Of a stretch of 63,838 nt of DNA, positions 26,920 through 35,444 are shown one piece after another. This stretch comes from Microtetraspora niveoalba (GTDB lineage: Bacteria > Actinomycetota > Actinomycetes > Streptosporangiales > Streptosporangiaceae): contig NZ_BBYM01000019.1 of the NCBI RefSeq assembly GCF_001570405.1, forward strand, positions 1-63,838, read 5' to 3'. Positions within the stretch are counted from its first letter, which is position 1, and each line of letters opens with the position of its first letter. Under the pieces are notes generated by a model. The model did not search any database and was not told where the DNA came from. It worked only from the letters and a program-made list of their open reading frames with translations. The translations under genes were made by a program, and so were the position numbers.

Positions 26920-26937
26920 GAGGTCCCTCGGGACCTC
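26920..26937 (-). terminator. Hairpin at the end of the FMN reductase gene
   Basis: A perfect 8-bp inverted repeat, gaggtccc and gggacctc with a 2-nt loop, overlaps the stop codon of the FMN reductase on the minus strand. It may terminate or attenuate transcription into the DHFR-like gene. Confidence 0.4.
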
Positions 26938-27520
26938 ACGGGCTGTACGGGCGCCTGGCCCGCGCGTCCCGCAGCGCGCCGGCCCACCAGACCAGGCGGT
27001 CCAGCGCGGTCGTGGCCGCGGCGTTGCACTCCGCGGTGGCCTTGGGCCAGGTGCCGTCGGCGGCGAACAGGTCCCAGTAGCGAGGCAGTGTGATCACGTC
27101 GCGGATGGCCACGGCGTGCACCTCGGTGAAGACCTGGCGGAGCTGGTCGACGGCGTGCAGGCCACCGGAGTCCCTGCCGTACGCGACGAAGGTGACCGGC
27201 TTGGCCTGCCACTCCTCGTGGTACCAGTCGATCGCCGTCTTGAGCGGAGCGGGGAAGCTCCGGTTGTACTCGGGGGTGACCACCGCGAAGGCGTCGGCGG
27301 CCGTCAGCCGCGGCGACAGCGCCCGCACCCGCGCCGGGACGGGCTCCTCGTGATCGGTGAGGGTCTGCGGCAGGTCCGCCTGGGCCAGGTCGACCAGGTC
27401 GACGTCCAGGTCGCCGCGCCTGCGGGCCCTGGCGGCGAACCAGCCGGCCACGGTGGGTCCGAACCGGCCCCTGCGGGTGCTGCCGATGATGATCGCCACC
27501 CGTAGCCTCCGCTGGTCCAT
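26936..27520 (-). CDS. NADPH-dependent FMN reductase
   Basis: The 194-residue flavodoxin-fold reductase has the phosphate-binding loop VAIIIGSTRRGRFGPTVAGWF at the N-terminus and the family motif FAVVTPEYNRSFPAPLKTAIDWYHEEW, followed by VTFVAYGRDSGGLHAVDQLRQVF. It would reduce FMN, or quinones and azo compounds, using NADPH. It is divergent from the large SARP/NB-ARC regulator, and direct repeats 22 bp apart lie between them, so it is a candidate target of that regulator. Confidence 0.92.
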   Translation of the reverse strand: MDQRRLRVAIIIGSTRRGRFGPTVAGWFAARARRRGDLDVDLVDLAQADLPQTLTDHEEPVPARVRALSPRLTAADAFAVVTPEYNRSFPAPLKTAIDWYHEEWQAKPVTFVAYGRDSGGLHAVDQLRQVFTEVHAVAIRDVITLPRYWDLFAADGTWPKATAECNAAATTALDRLVWWAGALRDARARRPYSP

Positions 27521-27572
27521 TCCGGTCCCCCTCTCGTCCGTTCTTCCGACGTGACCAACGATGCCGGAGGCC

Positions 27573-27602
27573 GTTTACGGCTTCTTTCGCATCGGTTTAC
27601 GG
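27573..27602. promoter_or_regulatory. Direct repeat GTTTACGG, 22 bp apart (candidate SARP site)
   Basis: GTTTACGG at 27573-27580 and again at 27595-27602, two helical turns apart, in the gap between the FMN reductase and the regulator gene. SARP-type OmpR-fold domains bind direct repeats at 11- or 22-bp period, so this is a plausible site for the adjacent regulator. Confidence 0.5.
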
Positions 27603-27644
27603 AGATCCTCCGACGCGGGGAAATGGCGCGTTATCGTGGCGCCC

Positions 27645-30600
27645 ATGCGTTTTGGGGTGCTGGGTCCATTGACGGTGTGGCGGGCCGACGGTGAGACCGT
27701 CACCGTTCCCGGGCTCAAGGTCCGCGCCCTGCTGGCCGACCTTCTGGCGCACGAGGGCCGGCCGGTGCCGGCCGACCGGCTGGTCGACGACCTGTGGGGC
27801 GACGACCCGCCGAGCAACCCCCTCGGCGCGCTGTCGGCCAAGGTGTCGCAGCTCCGCCGGGTTCTGGAGGACGCCGAGCCGGGCGGCCGCGAGCTGGTCC
27901 CCCTCCAGCCCGCGGGTTACCTGCTGAAGGCCGACGCCGATGCCGACGACTTCCGGTCCCTGCTCGCCGAGGCGGGCCGGGCCGACGACCCGAGGAGCAG
28001 GGCGGCGCTGCTGTCCGACGCGCTCGCGCTGTGGAGGGGCCCGGCGTTCGCCGACTTCGCGGACGAGCCGTTCGTCCGGGCCGCCGCCGCCCACCTGACG
28101 GAACTGCGGCTGACCGCGCACGAGGACCTCGCGGAGGTACGGCTGGCGCTGGGCGAGCACGCCCCGCTGGCCGGGGAGCTCGCTCACCTGGTGGCCGAGC
28201 ATCCGCTGCGGGAGAGGCTGCGCGCCGTACACATGCGCGCCCTCTACCGTTCCGGACGGCAGAGCGAGGCGCTCGCCGGCTACGAGAGCCTGCGCACGCT
28301 GCTGGCCGACGAGCTGGGGCTGGATCCCGGCGCCGACCTGGTCGCGCTCCATCAGGCGATCCTGACGCAGGATCCGGCGCTGGCGGCGGCCGCACCGGGC
28401 TCTCCGGCGAGACGGCCGGTGACGAACCTCCCGGCGCCGGTCACCGGCCTGATCGGCAGGGAGGACGCGGTCGCCGAGATCCGCGCGCGGCTGGGCACGG
28501 ACCGGCTGGTGACGCTCACCGGCCCCGGCGGGGTGGGCAAGACCCGGCTGGCCTTGGAGGCCGCCAGGTGTCTGTTCGAGCACGACACCGACACGTCCCC
28601 GGAGTCCCCCGCGCCGGACGCGTTCCCCGACGGCGTGTGGTGGGTCGAACTGGCCGCGCTGGACAGACCGGACGACCAGGACGCGCTGTCCCGGCTGGCC
28701 GAGACGATCATGGGGGTGCTGGACGTCCGGGACGGCGCGGCCTCCGAGCAGCCGGCCGAGCCGGTCACCGCGGTGGAGCGGCTGGCCGACGCGCTCCGTC
28801 CCCGCCGGTTGCTGCTGGTGCTCGACAACTGCGAGCATGTCGTCGAGCCGGCCTCGGCATTGGCGGAACGGCTGCTGCGCGCGGCTCCGGGGCTGCGGCT
28901 CCTCGCGACCGGACAGGAGCCGCTCGGGCTCGCCGGCGAGGTCGTCTGGAGTGTTCCGCCGCTGGAGGTGCCCGGCCACGCCGCCGACGACATCGCGGTG
29001 CTGGAGCGGGCCGGATCGGTGCGGTTGTTCGTGGCCCGCGCCTCCGCCTCGGCACGGGGATTCGCCCTGGACGCGTCCAACGCGTCGGCGGTCGCGATGT
29101 TGTGCCGTCGGCTGGACGGCATACCGCTGGCGCTGGAACTGGCCGCGACGAGGGTGCGCGCCCTGGGCGTTCACGGCCTGGTGGAGCGCCTGGACGACCG
29201 TTTCCGGCTGCTCGCCACCGGACATCGAGGTGCCCCGCCCCGCCAGCAGACCCTGGCCGCCATGATCGGGTGGAGCTGGGACCTGCTGACGGATCCCGAG
29301 CGGGTCGTGCTGCGCCGGCTGGCCGTACACGCCGACGGCTGCACCCTGGAAGCCGCCGAGGCCGTCTGCGCCGAGGACGGCCTGGACGTTCTCGACCTGC
29401 TCGCACGCCTGGTCGACCGGTCGCTGGTGATGATCGCGGACGGACCCGACGGCCCCCGTTACCGGCTGCTGGAGTCTGTGGCGGCGTACTGCGTCGAGCG
29501 GCTTCAGGAGGCGGAGGAGCTCGACCGGATCAGGCGGCGGCACCACCGCTTCCACATCGCTTTCGCCGAGCGGGCCGTACCGCACCTGCACGGACCCGAC
29601 CAGCGGCGCTGGCTGCGCCGCCTCGACGCGGAGGCGGCCAACCTGCGGGCCGCGCTGAACGCCGCCGTCAGGGACGGGGACGCGGACGACGCGTTGCGCC
29701 TCGTCAACGCGATGGCCTGGTACTGGTTCCTGCGCGGCCGGCTGGCCGAGGCCCGGCGTTCCTTCGCGGCGGCGCTGGCCGTCGCCGCCGCGGACGGTGA
29801 CGTGGCCTCGGCGCGGCAGGCCGAGGCGCTGGCCTGGAGCGTGGGCATCGGGCTGATCCAGGGGGAGGCCGCCGGCCGGGAGGACCGCCGCCGGGAGGCC
29901 CTGCTGCGGTACGAGAACGCGGGCGATCCTGGCGGGCTGGCCCGGGCCCGGTGGTTCCTCGCGTACACGGCGATCGACCTGGGCGATCTCGCCGTCGCCG
30001 GGGAGCTGCTGGACCTGGCCCTGCCCGTGTTCCGGTCACGCGGCGACCGGTGGGGGACGGCGGCCGCCCTCGCCACCCGGGCCAAGCTCGCGCACGTACG
30101 CGGCGACCTCGACGCGTTGCGCCGCGACGGCGAGCTGAGCCTGGCGCTGTTCGAGGAGCTCGGCGACCGCTGGGGCGGGCTGGAGGCCACCGGCTGGCTC
30201 GGCGCGCTGGCCGAGATGACCGGCGACCTCGACGGGGCCGAGCTGCTCCACCGGGACGGGCTTCGGCTGGCGGAGGAGCTGGAGCTGTGGACGGAGGTCG
30301 GCGGGCGGCTGGCCTGGCTCGGCTGGACCGCGTTGCGGCGCGGCGACTTCGCCGGGGCGGGCGACCTCTGCGCGCGTGCGCTGCGGCTGGCCGACGAGCA
30401 CTGCCATCAGGCGGGCCAGATCTTCGCGAAGCTGGGGCTGGCGTGCGCCGCGCGTCAGGAGGGCCGGCTCCTCCTCGCCGAGACGCACCTGCGTGATCTG
30501 CTCGATCGTGCCCCGCGCAGGGACGCCGGGCAGGCCGTGCCTCCCTATCTGCCTCTCGTGCTGACCGAGCTGGGCTTCGTCGCCGAACAGCGCGCGGACG

Positions 30601-30932
30601 CGCGGACCGCCTTCGACCTGCACCTGGAGGCATTTCAGCTCGCGGCCGGCTTCGACACCTCGCGGGACCTGACCATCGCCGTCGACGGCATCGCCGGAGC
30701 GCTGTCCCTCGCCGGACACCACGAGCGCGCCGCCCGGGTTCTGGGCGCGGCGGCCGCGATCCGGGCCTGCGGCTCCCTGTCCCCCGCCCCCGCCGAGCAC
30801 ATGGACATCGAACGGATCACCCGGCGGGTCCGCGCGGCACTGGGTGAGGAGCGTTTCGCCGTCGAGGCCGGGCACGGCGCGGCGCTCGCCCCCGGCGGCG
30901 TGCGGTCCCTGCTGGCCCCACCCGACGCCTGA
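27645..30932 (+). CDS. AfsR/SARP-type regulator with NB-ARC ATPase and TPR-like repeats
   Basis: The 1095-residue transcriptional regulator has four parts: an OmpR-like winged helix (1-95, MRFGVLGPLTVWRADGETV), a bacterial transcriptional activator domain (about 100-245), an NB-ARC-type ATPase with P-loop GPGGVGKT at residues 293-300 and LLLVLDNCEHV as Walker B, and a long alpha-helical TPR-like C-terminus. Such proteins activate secondary metabolism or stress genes when their ATPase/TPR part senses a signal. The nearest targets are the divergent FMN reductase and DHFR-like genes. The start at 27645 fits the family N-terminus; the longer upstream frame does not. Confidence 0.9.
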   Translation: MRFGVLGPLTVWRADGETVTVPGLKVRALLADLLAHEGRPVPADRLVDDLWGDDPPSNPLGALSAKVSQLRRVLEDAEPGGRELVPLQPAGYLLKADADADDFRSLLAEAGRADDPRSRAALLSDALALWRGPAFADFADEPFVRAAAAHLTELRLTAHEDLAEVRLALGEHAPLAGELAHLVAEHPLRERLRAVHMRALYRSGRQSEALAGYESLRTLLADELGLDPGADLVALHQAILTQDPALAAAAPGSPARRPVTNLPAPVTGLIGREDAVAEIRARLGTDRLVTLTGPGGVGKTRLALEAARCLFEHDTDTSPESPAPDAFPDGVWWVELAALDRPDDQDALSRLAETIMGVLDVRDGAASEQPAEPVTAVERLADALRPRRLLLVLDNCEHVVEPASALAERLLRAAPGLRLLATGQEPLGLAGEVVWSVPPLEVPGHAADDIAVLERAGSVRLFVARASASARGFALDASNASAVAMLCRRLDGIPLALELAATRVRALGVHGLVERLDDRFRLLATGHRGAPPRQQTLAAMIGWSWDLLTDPERVVLRRLAVHADGCTLEAAEAVCAEDGLDVLDLLARLVDRSLVMIADGPDGPRYRLLESVAAYCVERLQEAEELDRIRRRHHRFHIAFAERAVPHLHGPDQRRWLRRLDAEAANLRAALNAAVRDGDADDALRLVNAMAWYWFLRGRLAEARRSFAAALAVAAADGDVASARQAEALAWSVGIGLIQGEAAGREDRRREALLRYENAGDPGGLARARWFLAYTAIDLGDLAVAGELLDLALPVFRSRGDRWGTAAALATRAKLAHVRGDLDALRRDGELSLALFEELGDRWGGLEATGWLGALAEMTGDLDGAELLHRDGLRLAEELELWTEVGGRLAWLGWTALRRGDFAGAGDLCARALRLADEHCHQAGQIFAKLGLACAARQEGRLLLAETHLRDLLDRAPRRDAGQAVPPYLPLVLTELGFVAEQRADARTAFDLHLEAFQLAAGFDTSRDLTIAVDGIAGALSLAGHHERAARVLGAAAAIRACGSLSPAPAEHMDIERITRRVRAALGEERFAVEAGHGAALAPGGVRSLLAPPDA

Positions 30933-31050
30933 GCCCGACGAGACGGCTCCGAGATCCGGATAGGAGGTGGACAACAGCGGCGTGCGGCTTGGCGGGAACG
31001 GCGCGCGCGGGTAATGCTTGATCGTCGCGACCCCCGACGCGGAGGCCAGA

Positions 31051-31632
31051 ATGCTGCGACGTTTGCTGGGCTCATTCGCTTTTCGGCCGACTCGCCTACC
31101 AGGCCGCGCTTCCGGGCCCGACGCCGAGTCGGACGCGGCCCGCGCACACGGAGAACGACTCCTGCAGGAGGCACGTGAGGAACTCGACCGGGCGGACGCC
31201 AAAGCGCAGGTGCTGCTCGCCACCGCCGGGATCGGGCTCGGCGCGGTAGGCGCCGGGCTGCTGGCGGGCACCTGGTCGCCCTTCACTCTGAACGACATGG
31301 TCGAGTGGTTGTGGTGGCTTGGAGTGGCCGCGACACTCGCCTCGGTTGCGGCGCTAGCGGGCGCTGTCTACCCCCGCCTCAGCCGACCGCGGCGGGACGG
31401 CTCCCTGGCGTACTTCGGCGACGTCGTCAAATACGGCACCGCCGCGGAGATCGCGGAGGCGCTCACGCGCTCACGCGAGCCGGGCCTGACGAAGACGGCC
31501 GAGCAGCTCCTCCTCGTCAGCGTCATCGTGGGCCGCAAGTACCGGCTCATCCGGTGGGGCTTCTGGCTCTTACTGGGCGGCGTCGCGCTGAGTATCGCCG
31601 CGACAATCGCGGACATTCTTCTCAGGATATGA
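31051..31632 (+). CDS. PycTM-like membrane effector (Pycsar effector family)
   Basis: The 193-residue protein has a cytosolic helix GERLLQEAREELDRADAKAQ leading into a membrane helix VLLATAGIGLGAVGAGLLAG. A second helix is near LWWLGVAATLASVAALAGAVY, then come KTAEQLLLVSVIVGRKYRLI and a third helix WGFWLLLGGVALSIAA. The AR/K-DAKA segment before helix 1 and the RKYRLIRW before the last helix match the PycTM domain of cyclic-pyrimidine (Pycsar) antiphage systems. In those, cCMP or cUMP makes PycTM damage the membrane. GGAGG 5 bp before the ATG sets the start. It carries a rare TTA Leu codon (31570-31572). A cyclase gene lies two genes downstream. Confidence 0.75.
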   Translation: MLRRLLGSFAFRPTRLPGRASGPDAESDAARAHGERLLQEAREELDRADAKAQVLLATAGIGLGAVGAGLLAGTWSPFTLNDMVEWLWWLGVAATLASVAALAGAVYPRLSRPRRDGSLAYFGDVVKYGTAAEIAEALTRSREPGLTKTAEQLLLVSVIVGRKYRLIRWGFWLLLGGVALSIAATIADILLRI

Positions 31633-31717
31633 CGCGACAAATGATGATATGAAATGCCGCACATTCCTTACGACGCTTGCCGACCGGCCCTGACCGACAT
31701 ATTGATGAGGCGTGAAC

Positions 31718-32401
31718 ATGGAGGCAGGGGGGCTGCGCGCGCTGATCCCCCCGGAGGCATGGCGGGCGTTGCTCACGGCGGGCACGCCCAAGGTCTTCCA
31801 CCCCGGTGAAGCGCTGTTACGGCAGGGCGAACCGGGCACCCACGTGATCGCCATCGTCAGGGGCCAGGTGAAGGTGACACGCGCCGACGCCGACGGCAGG
31901 GACGTACTTCTCGCCCTGCGCGGCTCCGGTGAGCTCGTCGGGGAGATCTCCGTATTCGACGACGGCGTACGATCCGCCACAGTGGTAGCGAGAGAAGAAT
32001 GCGTCACTTATCGCATTCCGGCCGTCCGATTCCTCCGGATCGCGAACGAGTATCGAATACGCGACACCATTATCCGCCTCATTTTGACCCGCTATCGAAA
32101 CGGCGAGGCCACTCGCGCGGAACTCGTCGGCCTTCCGGCGGGACAACGGGTCTGCCGTGCCCTCCTTTGGTTCGCGAGCATGACCGCCGATCGGGAAGAG
32201 AGGGAGTCCGGCCGAGATCTCAGACTGTCGCAGACGGAGCTGGCGCAGGCCATCGGCCTCTCGCGTGCGGCGGTCGCGGCGACGCTGTCCACTCTGCGCA
32301 CGGAAGGCGTCCTCAGCACATCTCGGCAGCGCATCAGGATCCACGATCTTTCCAGGTTGCGCACGATTCAGGAGACCGCGCCCCCGAGTGGCGACATCTG
32401 A
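31718..32401 (+). CDS. Crp/Fnr-family regulator with intact cyclic-nucleotide pocket residues
   Basis: The 227-residue protein has an N-terminal cNMP-binding beta-roll (FHPGEALLRQGEPGTHVIAIVRGQVKVTR) with the phosphate cassette GELVGEISVFDDGVRSATVVA. The Glu and the Arg-Ser pair match the residues that hold the ribose and phosphate in Crp. A dimerisation helix and a winged helix (SQTELAQAIGLSRAAVAATLSTLRTEGVL) follow. It lacks the Cys set of Fnr oxygen sensors. Lying between a PycTM-like effector and a nucleotide cyclase, it probably reads the cyclase product. ATG at 31718 has the better-spaced ribosome binding site over GTG 31712. It holds one TTA codon (31817-31819). Confidence 0.88.
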   Translation: MEAGGLRALIPPEAWRALLTAGTPKVFHPGEALLRQGEPGTHVIAIVRGQVKVTRADADGRDVLLALRGSGELVGEISVFDDGVRSATVVAREECVTYRIPAVRFLRIANEYRIRDTIIRLILTRYRNGEATRAELVGLPAGQRVCRALLWFASMTADREERESGRDLRLSQTELAQAIGLSRAAVAATLSTLRTEGVLSTSRQRIRIHDLSRLRTIQETAPPSGDI

Positions 32402-32449
32402 TCTGCCGTTCTGTCCATTCGTGGACATTGCGCGACCGGACCGGCCTTC

Positions 32450-33289
32450 ATGGTGCTGTCCATGGAAACAGACGCGGAACCAGTGCTCACCGACCACGCC
32501 GTCGCGGCTCGCGACCGAAGCACGCCTCTCCCCCCGTATCGGGGGATCTTCGCGGTGGACGCCGTCAGATTCACCGCCAATCCGAGCGCGCGCCTCCCCG
32601 GTCTCAGCGAACGGATTCCGGACCTGCTCTGCGAGGCCTTCCACCGAAGCGGCCTCGGGATGATCTGGACGGAGCGAAGATTCCCCCAGTCGACCGGCGA
32701 CGGCTACGTCTTCGGCGTACGGCCCCAGCATGTTCCCTTCCTCATCCATCCGCTGCTCGACGAGATGCAGCGGGTGCTCGAAGAAGAGGACGGCCGGCTG
32801 CGGATTCTGGACCGGAGCCTACGGCTGCGTTTGCGGGCGGCCATCCACATCGGGCCGGTGCCCGATGCCGGGAATCCCGGCCAGGACCGGATAGGGACGC
32901 CGACGAACGACACGTTCCGGCTGCTGGACTCGGGATCGATCAAGAAGGTGATGGAGCGTAGCGAGCCGGACGTCACCCTGCTCGGGGCGATCGTGTCTCA
33001 GAGGGTCTTCGACGATGTCGTCGCCGCCGGATATACAGGGGTGCATCCGACCCGATTCACCGAGGTGGTCGCCGAAGTTCCCGGGAAGACGTTCCGGCAG
33101 CCGGCGTGGCTGTACGTTCCCCGGGACTCACGGGGAGAGGACGTCCGACCGAGTACTCCGTCGCCGCGTCCCCCCGCCGCGCCGCCGAGCGCAACCATGA
33201 TCGTCCACGGGGACAACATCGGTGGATCCTCCTACAAGGCGGCGGACCACGGCACTGTGAACGTCTTCCCGGGGAGCCGGCATGGCTGA
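32450..33289 (+). CDS. Class III-like nucleotide cyclase with C-terminal Gly/Asn/Val motif
   Basis: In the 279-residue protein, residues 30-200 form a cyclase homology domain. The metal-binding Asp37 lies in IFAVDAVRFTANP, Asp84 in STGDGYVFGV, and LRAAIHIGPVPD is the expected following strand. Asn153 and Arg157 in TNDTFRLLD occupy the NxxxR transition-state positions. So the key residues look intact; base choice (A, G, C or U) cannot be read. After a Pro/Ser linker, residues 250-279 carry HGDNIGGSSYK with HGTVNVFPG, a short amyloid-like motif shared with the next protein. The stop overlaps the next start by 8 bp, so the two are made together. Confidence 0.8.
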   Translation: MVLSMETDAEPVLTDHAVAARDRSTPLPPYRGIFAVDAVRFTANPSARLPGLSERIPDLLCEAFHRSGLGMIWTERRFPQSTGDGYVFGVRPQHVPFLIHPLLDEMQRVLEEEDGRLRILDRSLRLRLRAAIHIGPVPDAGNPGQDRIGTPTNDTFRLLDSGSIKKVMERSEPDVTLLGAIVSQRVFDDVVAAGYTGVHPTRFTEVVAEVPGKTFRQPAWLYVPRDSRGEDVRPSTPSPRPPAAPPSATMIVHGDNIGGSSYKAADHGTVNVFPGSRHG

Positions 33290-35444
33290 GCCGGAGCATC
33301 CGGACGCCACGCCTGGGACGAGTCCCGCCACGTCCGAGGAGCACCCGCAGCCGGAAGCCGAGGGGCGGCCGCAAGCCGGAAGGTCCATCGGCGAACTCCT
33401 GGCGGAAGACGCGGCGCAGGCGAAAGCGTCCGTCGACAACCTGGACGCGCTCTATGCGGGCTCGATCACCGGTCGTGACAGGGTCGGCCGGGACTCGCAC
33501 AATGCGAGCCACGGCGGGACGGTCAACGTCGTCAGCGGTGACCAGTACATCCAGACCGGCCTCAGGAAGGCGGCCTTCCCTCTCGTCCCGGTGGACGCCG
33601 ACCACGCCGACGAGCTGATGGCCTGCACTGTGAAGACAGCATCACTCGAACTGCTGCTCGACAGGCTCGGGGACGAGCCTGTTCTACTGCTCGGCGGACA
33701 CCCGCATGGGGGACAGTTCACTACGGCGATCGCCGCCATGCTCCGGTATGTCGGCGATCCTGCCCAGATCTTCTGGTACGTGTCCGGCTCCGACCCCCTC
33801 GACCTGCGTCCCGGCGGCGAGCCCTCGGGTGCCGGTTATGTCGTGGATGCCCGGCACATCGAGGAGAACGTCGCTCTCGACCAGGTCATCGGCCATCTCC
33901 GTACATGGCGCGGGCAGTGCCGGATCATCGTCTTGGCACCTTCGGCATGGCCTTCACACGATCTCCTGATCGACCATGCCCCTCCACCGCTTGAGGAGGT
34001 CTTCGGCGCGCACATGGCGTACCGGCTCCGGCTCCGCGGCGTATCCCACTGCGACGAGCAGGTGGCCAAGGCGCGCGTCCACGAGCATGTCCAGGAAGAG
34101 CTTCAAGCGCACCCGCGCCCTCGCGCCGCCGTGTCGCTGGCACACCGGATGGCCACCGTCATCGCCGCGGGAAGGCCTCTCGAGGAGGCTCTCGCCGATA
34201 TGCCGGAGCGACTCCGCAAGGAGGTGAGAGAGTCGCTGCGCGAGGCCGCCCCGCGTCGGGCTCGGTGCTTCCTGATCTCCTCGGCCGTGTTGCACGGGCT
34301 GCCCGCGGTCGTCGTCGTCAAGCGTGCCCTGCTGCTGGCCACGTGCATCGAGCAGGAGCTGGCCCGGCAGAATACGGCGGAGCGGCCGCGCGAAGCCCTC
34401 GTATGGGAGGAGTTCAGCACCTGGGCGCAGAAGGCGAAAGTAACAGCCGAACCCGGACGCGGCGGCGAGGGGCGGACCGTCAGACTGATGCGGCGCGGAT
34501 ACGCCGGCATCACGCTGCGGACCGTCTGGGAAGAGCAGCCCACCATTCACGAGCCGCTGCTCGATTGGCTGCGCGACCTCTCCGAAGACGAAGACTGGCG
34601 GATACGCATGAAAGCGGCGTACGCCATCGGACTCCTCGCGACATTCGACTTCGCCGTCGTGGACGAGCGCTTCCTGAAGAGATGGAGCGACAGCAAACGC
34701 CCCTCCCATCACGATCTCGCGGCATGGACGTTGAACACCGCCGCGGAGGATCCGGACATCACCCCACGCGTACACGAGCGACTGCGGCAATGGGCCAAAG
34801 GCAGTCGGGCCTGCCGCTCGATCGTCGCCCGCGCGTACGGCTCCTGGATCGGAGCGATCTGGATCGACGAGGCGCTCGACGCCATGGAGAAAGTCGCGGG
34901 CTCGGAGGATCGACAGCTTCAGATGGCCGTCGCGAGATCGATCTCACACATCTGTCAGCCGGAGAACGCCGTGAAGATCATGTCGCGGCTGGAGCGATGG
35001 GCGGCGGAGAGCGACGACCGCTCCCGTCGGCGCACCGCCGGCCTCGCGTTCATCTGGCTCGCCGCTCAGAAAGGGCGGCACCGCATCCACGACCTCACCT
35101 CCCGGAGCGACGCGCATGACTCCATCGTGGCGCTGTGGTTGCATGCCCTCGCCTTGGGGGTGGCCGACGACGCGCTATCCGACCGTGAGCCCGAGGCCTG
35201 GGCGCTGCTGGCCGACTGGGTCTCCGCCTGGGATGAGAATCCGGAGACGCGCCAGGTCCTCCAGCGCGTCTTCAGCGCGGCCGGCCCCGCCGTCTCCCAC
35301 GTGCTCGCCTTCCACCTCCGGTACTGGAGGCGACTCGGCCTGATCTCCCCCGAACTTGAAGTTCACCTCACCGGCCGCCTGGAAAGGAGCCGAACGTGTC
35401 ACTCCCCTGGCTCATCAAATACAGCGGGCGGAGCCCCGTCCTGA
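33282..35444 (+). CDS. Pseudo-STAND/NLR-like protein with N-terminal signalling motif and HEAT-like repeats
   Basis: The 720-residue protein has an acidic, Pro-rich start and a helix (about 35-58). Residues 60-93 then resemble the cyclase tail (GRDRVGRDSHN with GGTVNVVSGDQY). Next, VLLLGGHPHGGQFTTAIAAML (P-loop position at 138-147) and CRIIVLAPSAW look like Walker A and B strands, but the Lys is missing, so it is probably a dead NTPase. From about residue 410 helical pairs recur (WRIRMKAAYAIGLLATFDF, LQMAVARSISHICQ), HEAT-like. It may be the partner assembled by the cyclase tail, or the scaffold that controls the cyclase. I do not recognise a named family. Confidence 0.6.
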   Translation: MAEPEHPDATPGTSPATSEEHPQPEAEGRPQAGRSIGELLAEDAAQAKASVDNLDALYAGSITGRDRVGRDSHNASHGGTVNVVSGDQYIQTGLRKAAFPLVPVDADHADELMACTVKTASLELLLDRLGDEPVLLLGGHPHGGQFTTAIAAMLRYVGDPAQIFWYVSGSDPLDLRPGGEPSGAGYVVDARHIEENVALDQVIGHLRTWRGQCRIIVLAPSAWPSHDLLIDHAPPPLEEVFGAHMAYRLRLRGVSHCDEQVAKARVHEHVQEELQAHPRPRAAVSLAHRMATVIAAGRPLEEALADMPERLRKEVRESLREAAPRRARCFLISSAVLHGLPAVVVVKRALLLATCIEQELARQNTAERPREALVWEEFSTWAQKAKVTAEPGRGGEGRTVRLMRRGYAGITLRTVWEEQPTIHEPLLDWLRDLSEDEDWRIRMKAAYAIGLLATFDFAVVDERFLKRWSDSKRPSHHDLAAWTLNTAAEDPDITPRVHERLRQWAKGSRACRSIVARAYGSWIGAIWIDEALDAMEKVAGSEDRQLQMAVARSISHICQPENAVKIMSRLERWAAESDDRSRRRTAGLAFIWLAAQKGRHRIHDLTSRSDAHDSIVALWLHALALGVADDALSDREPEAWALLADWVSAWDENPETRQVLQRVFSAAGPAVSHVLAFHLRYWRRLGLISPELEVHLTGRLERSRTCHSPGSSNTAGGAPS

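Noticed and set aside
31677-31703. Promoter directly before the Crp/Fnr gene (TTGCCG and CATATT)
   Set aside because: Spacing is only 15 bp and the -35 is poor; not strong enough to annotate.
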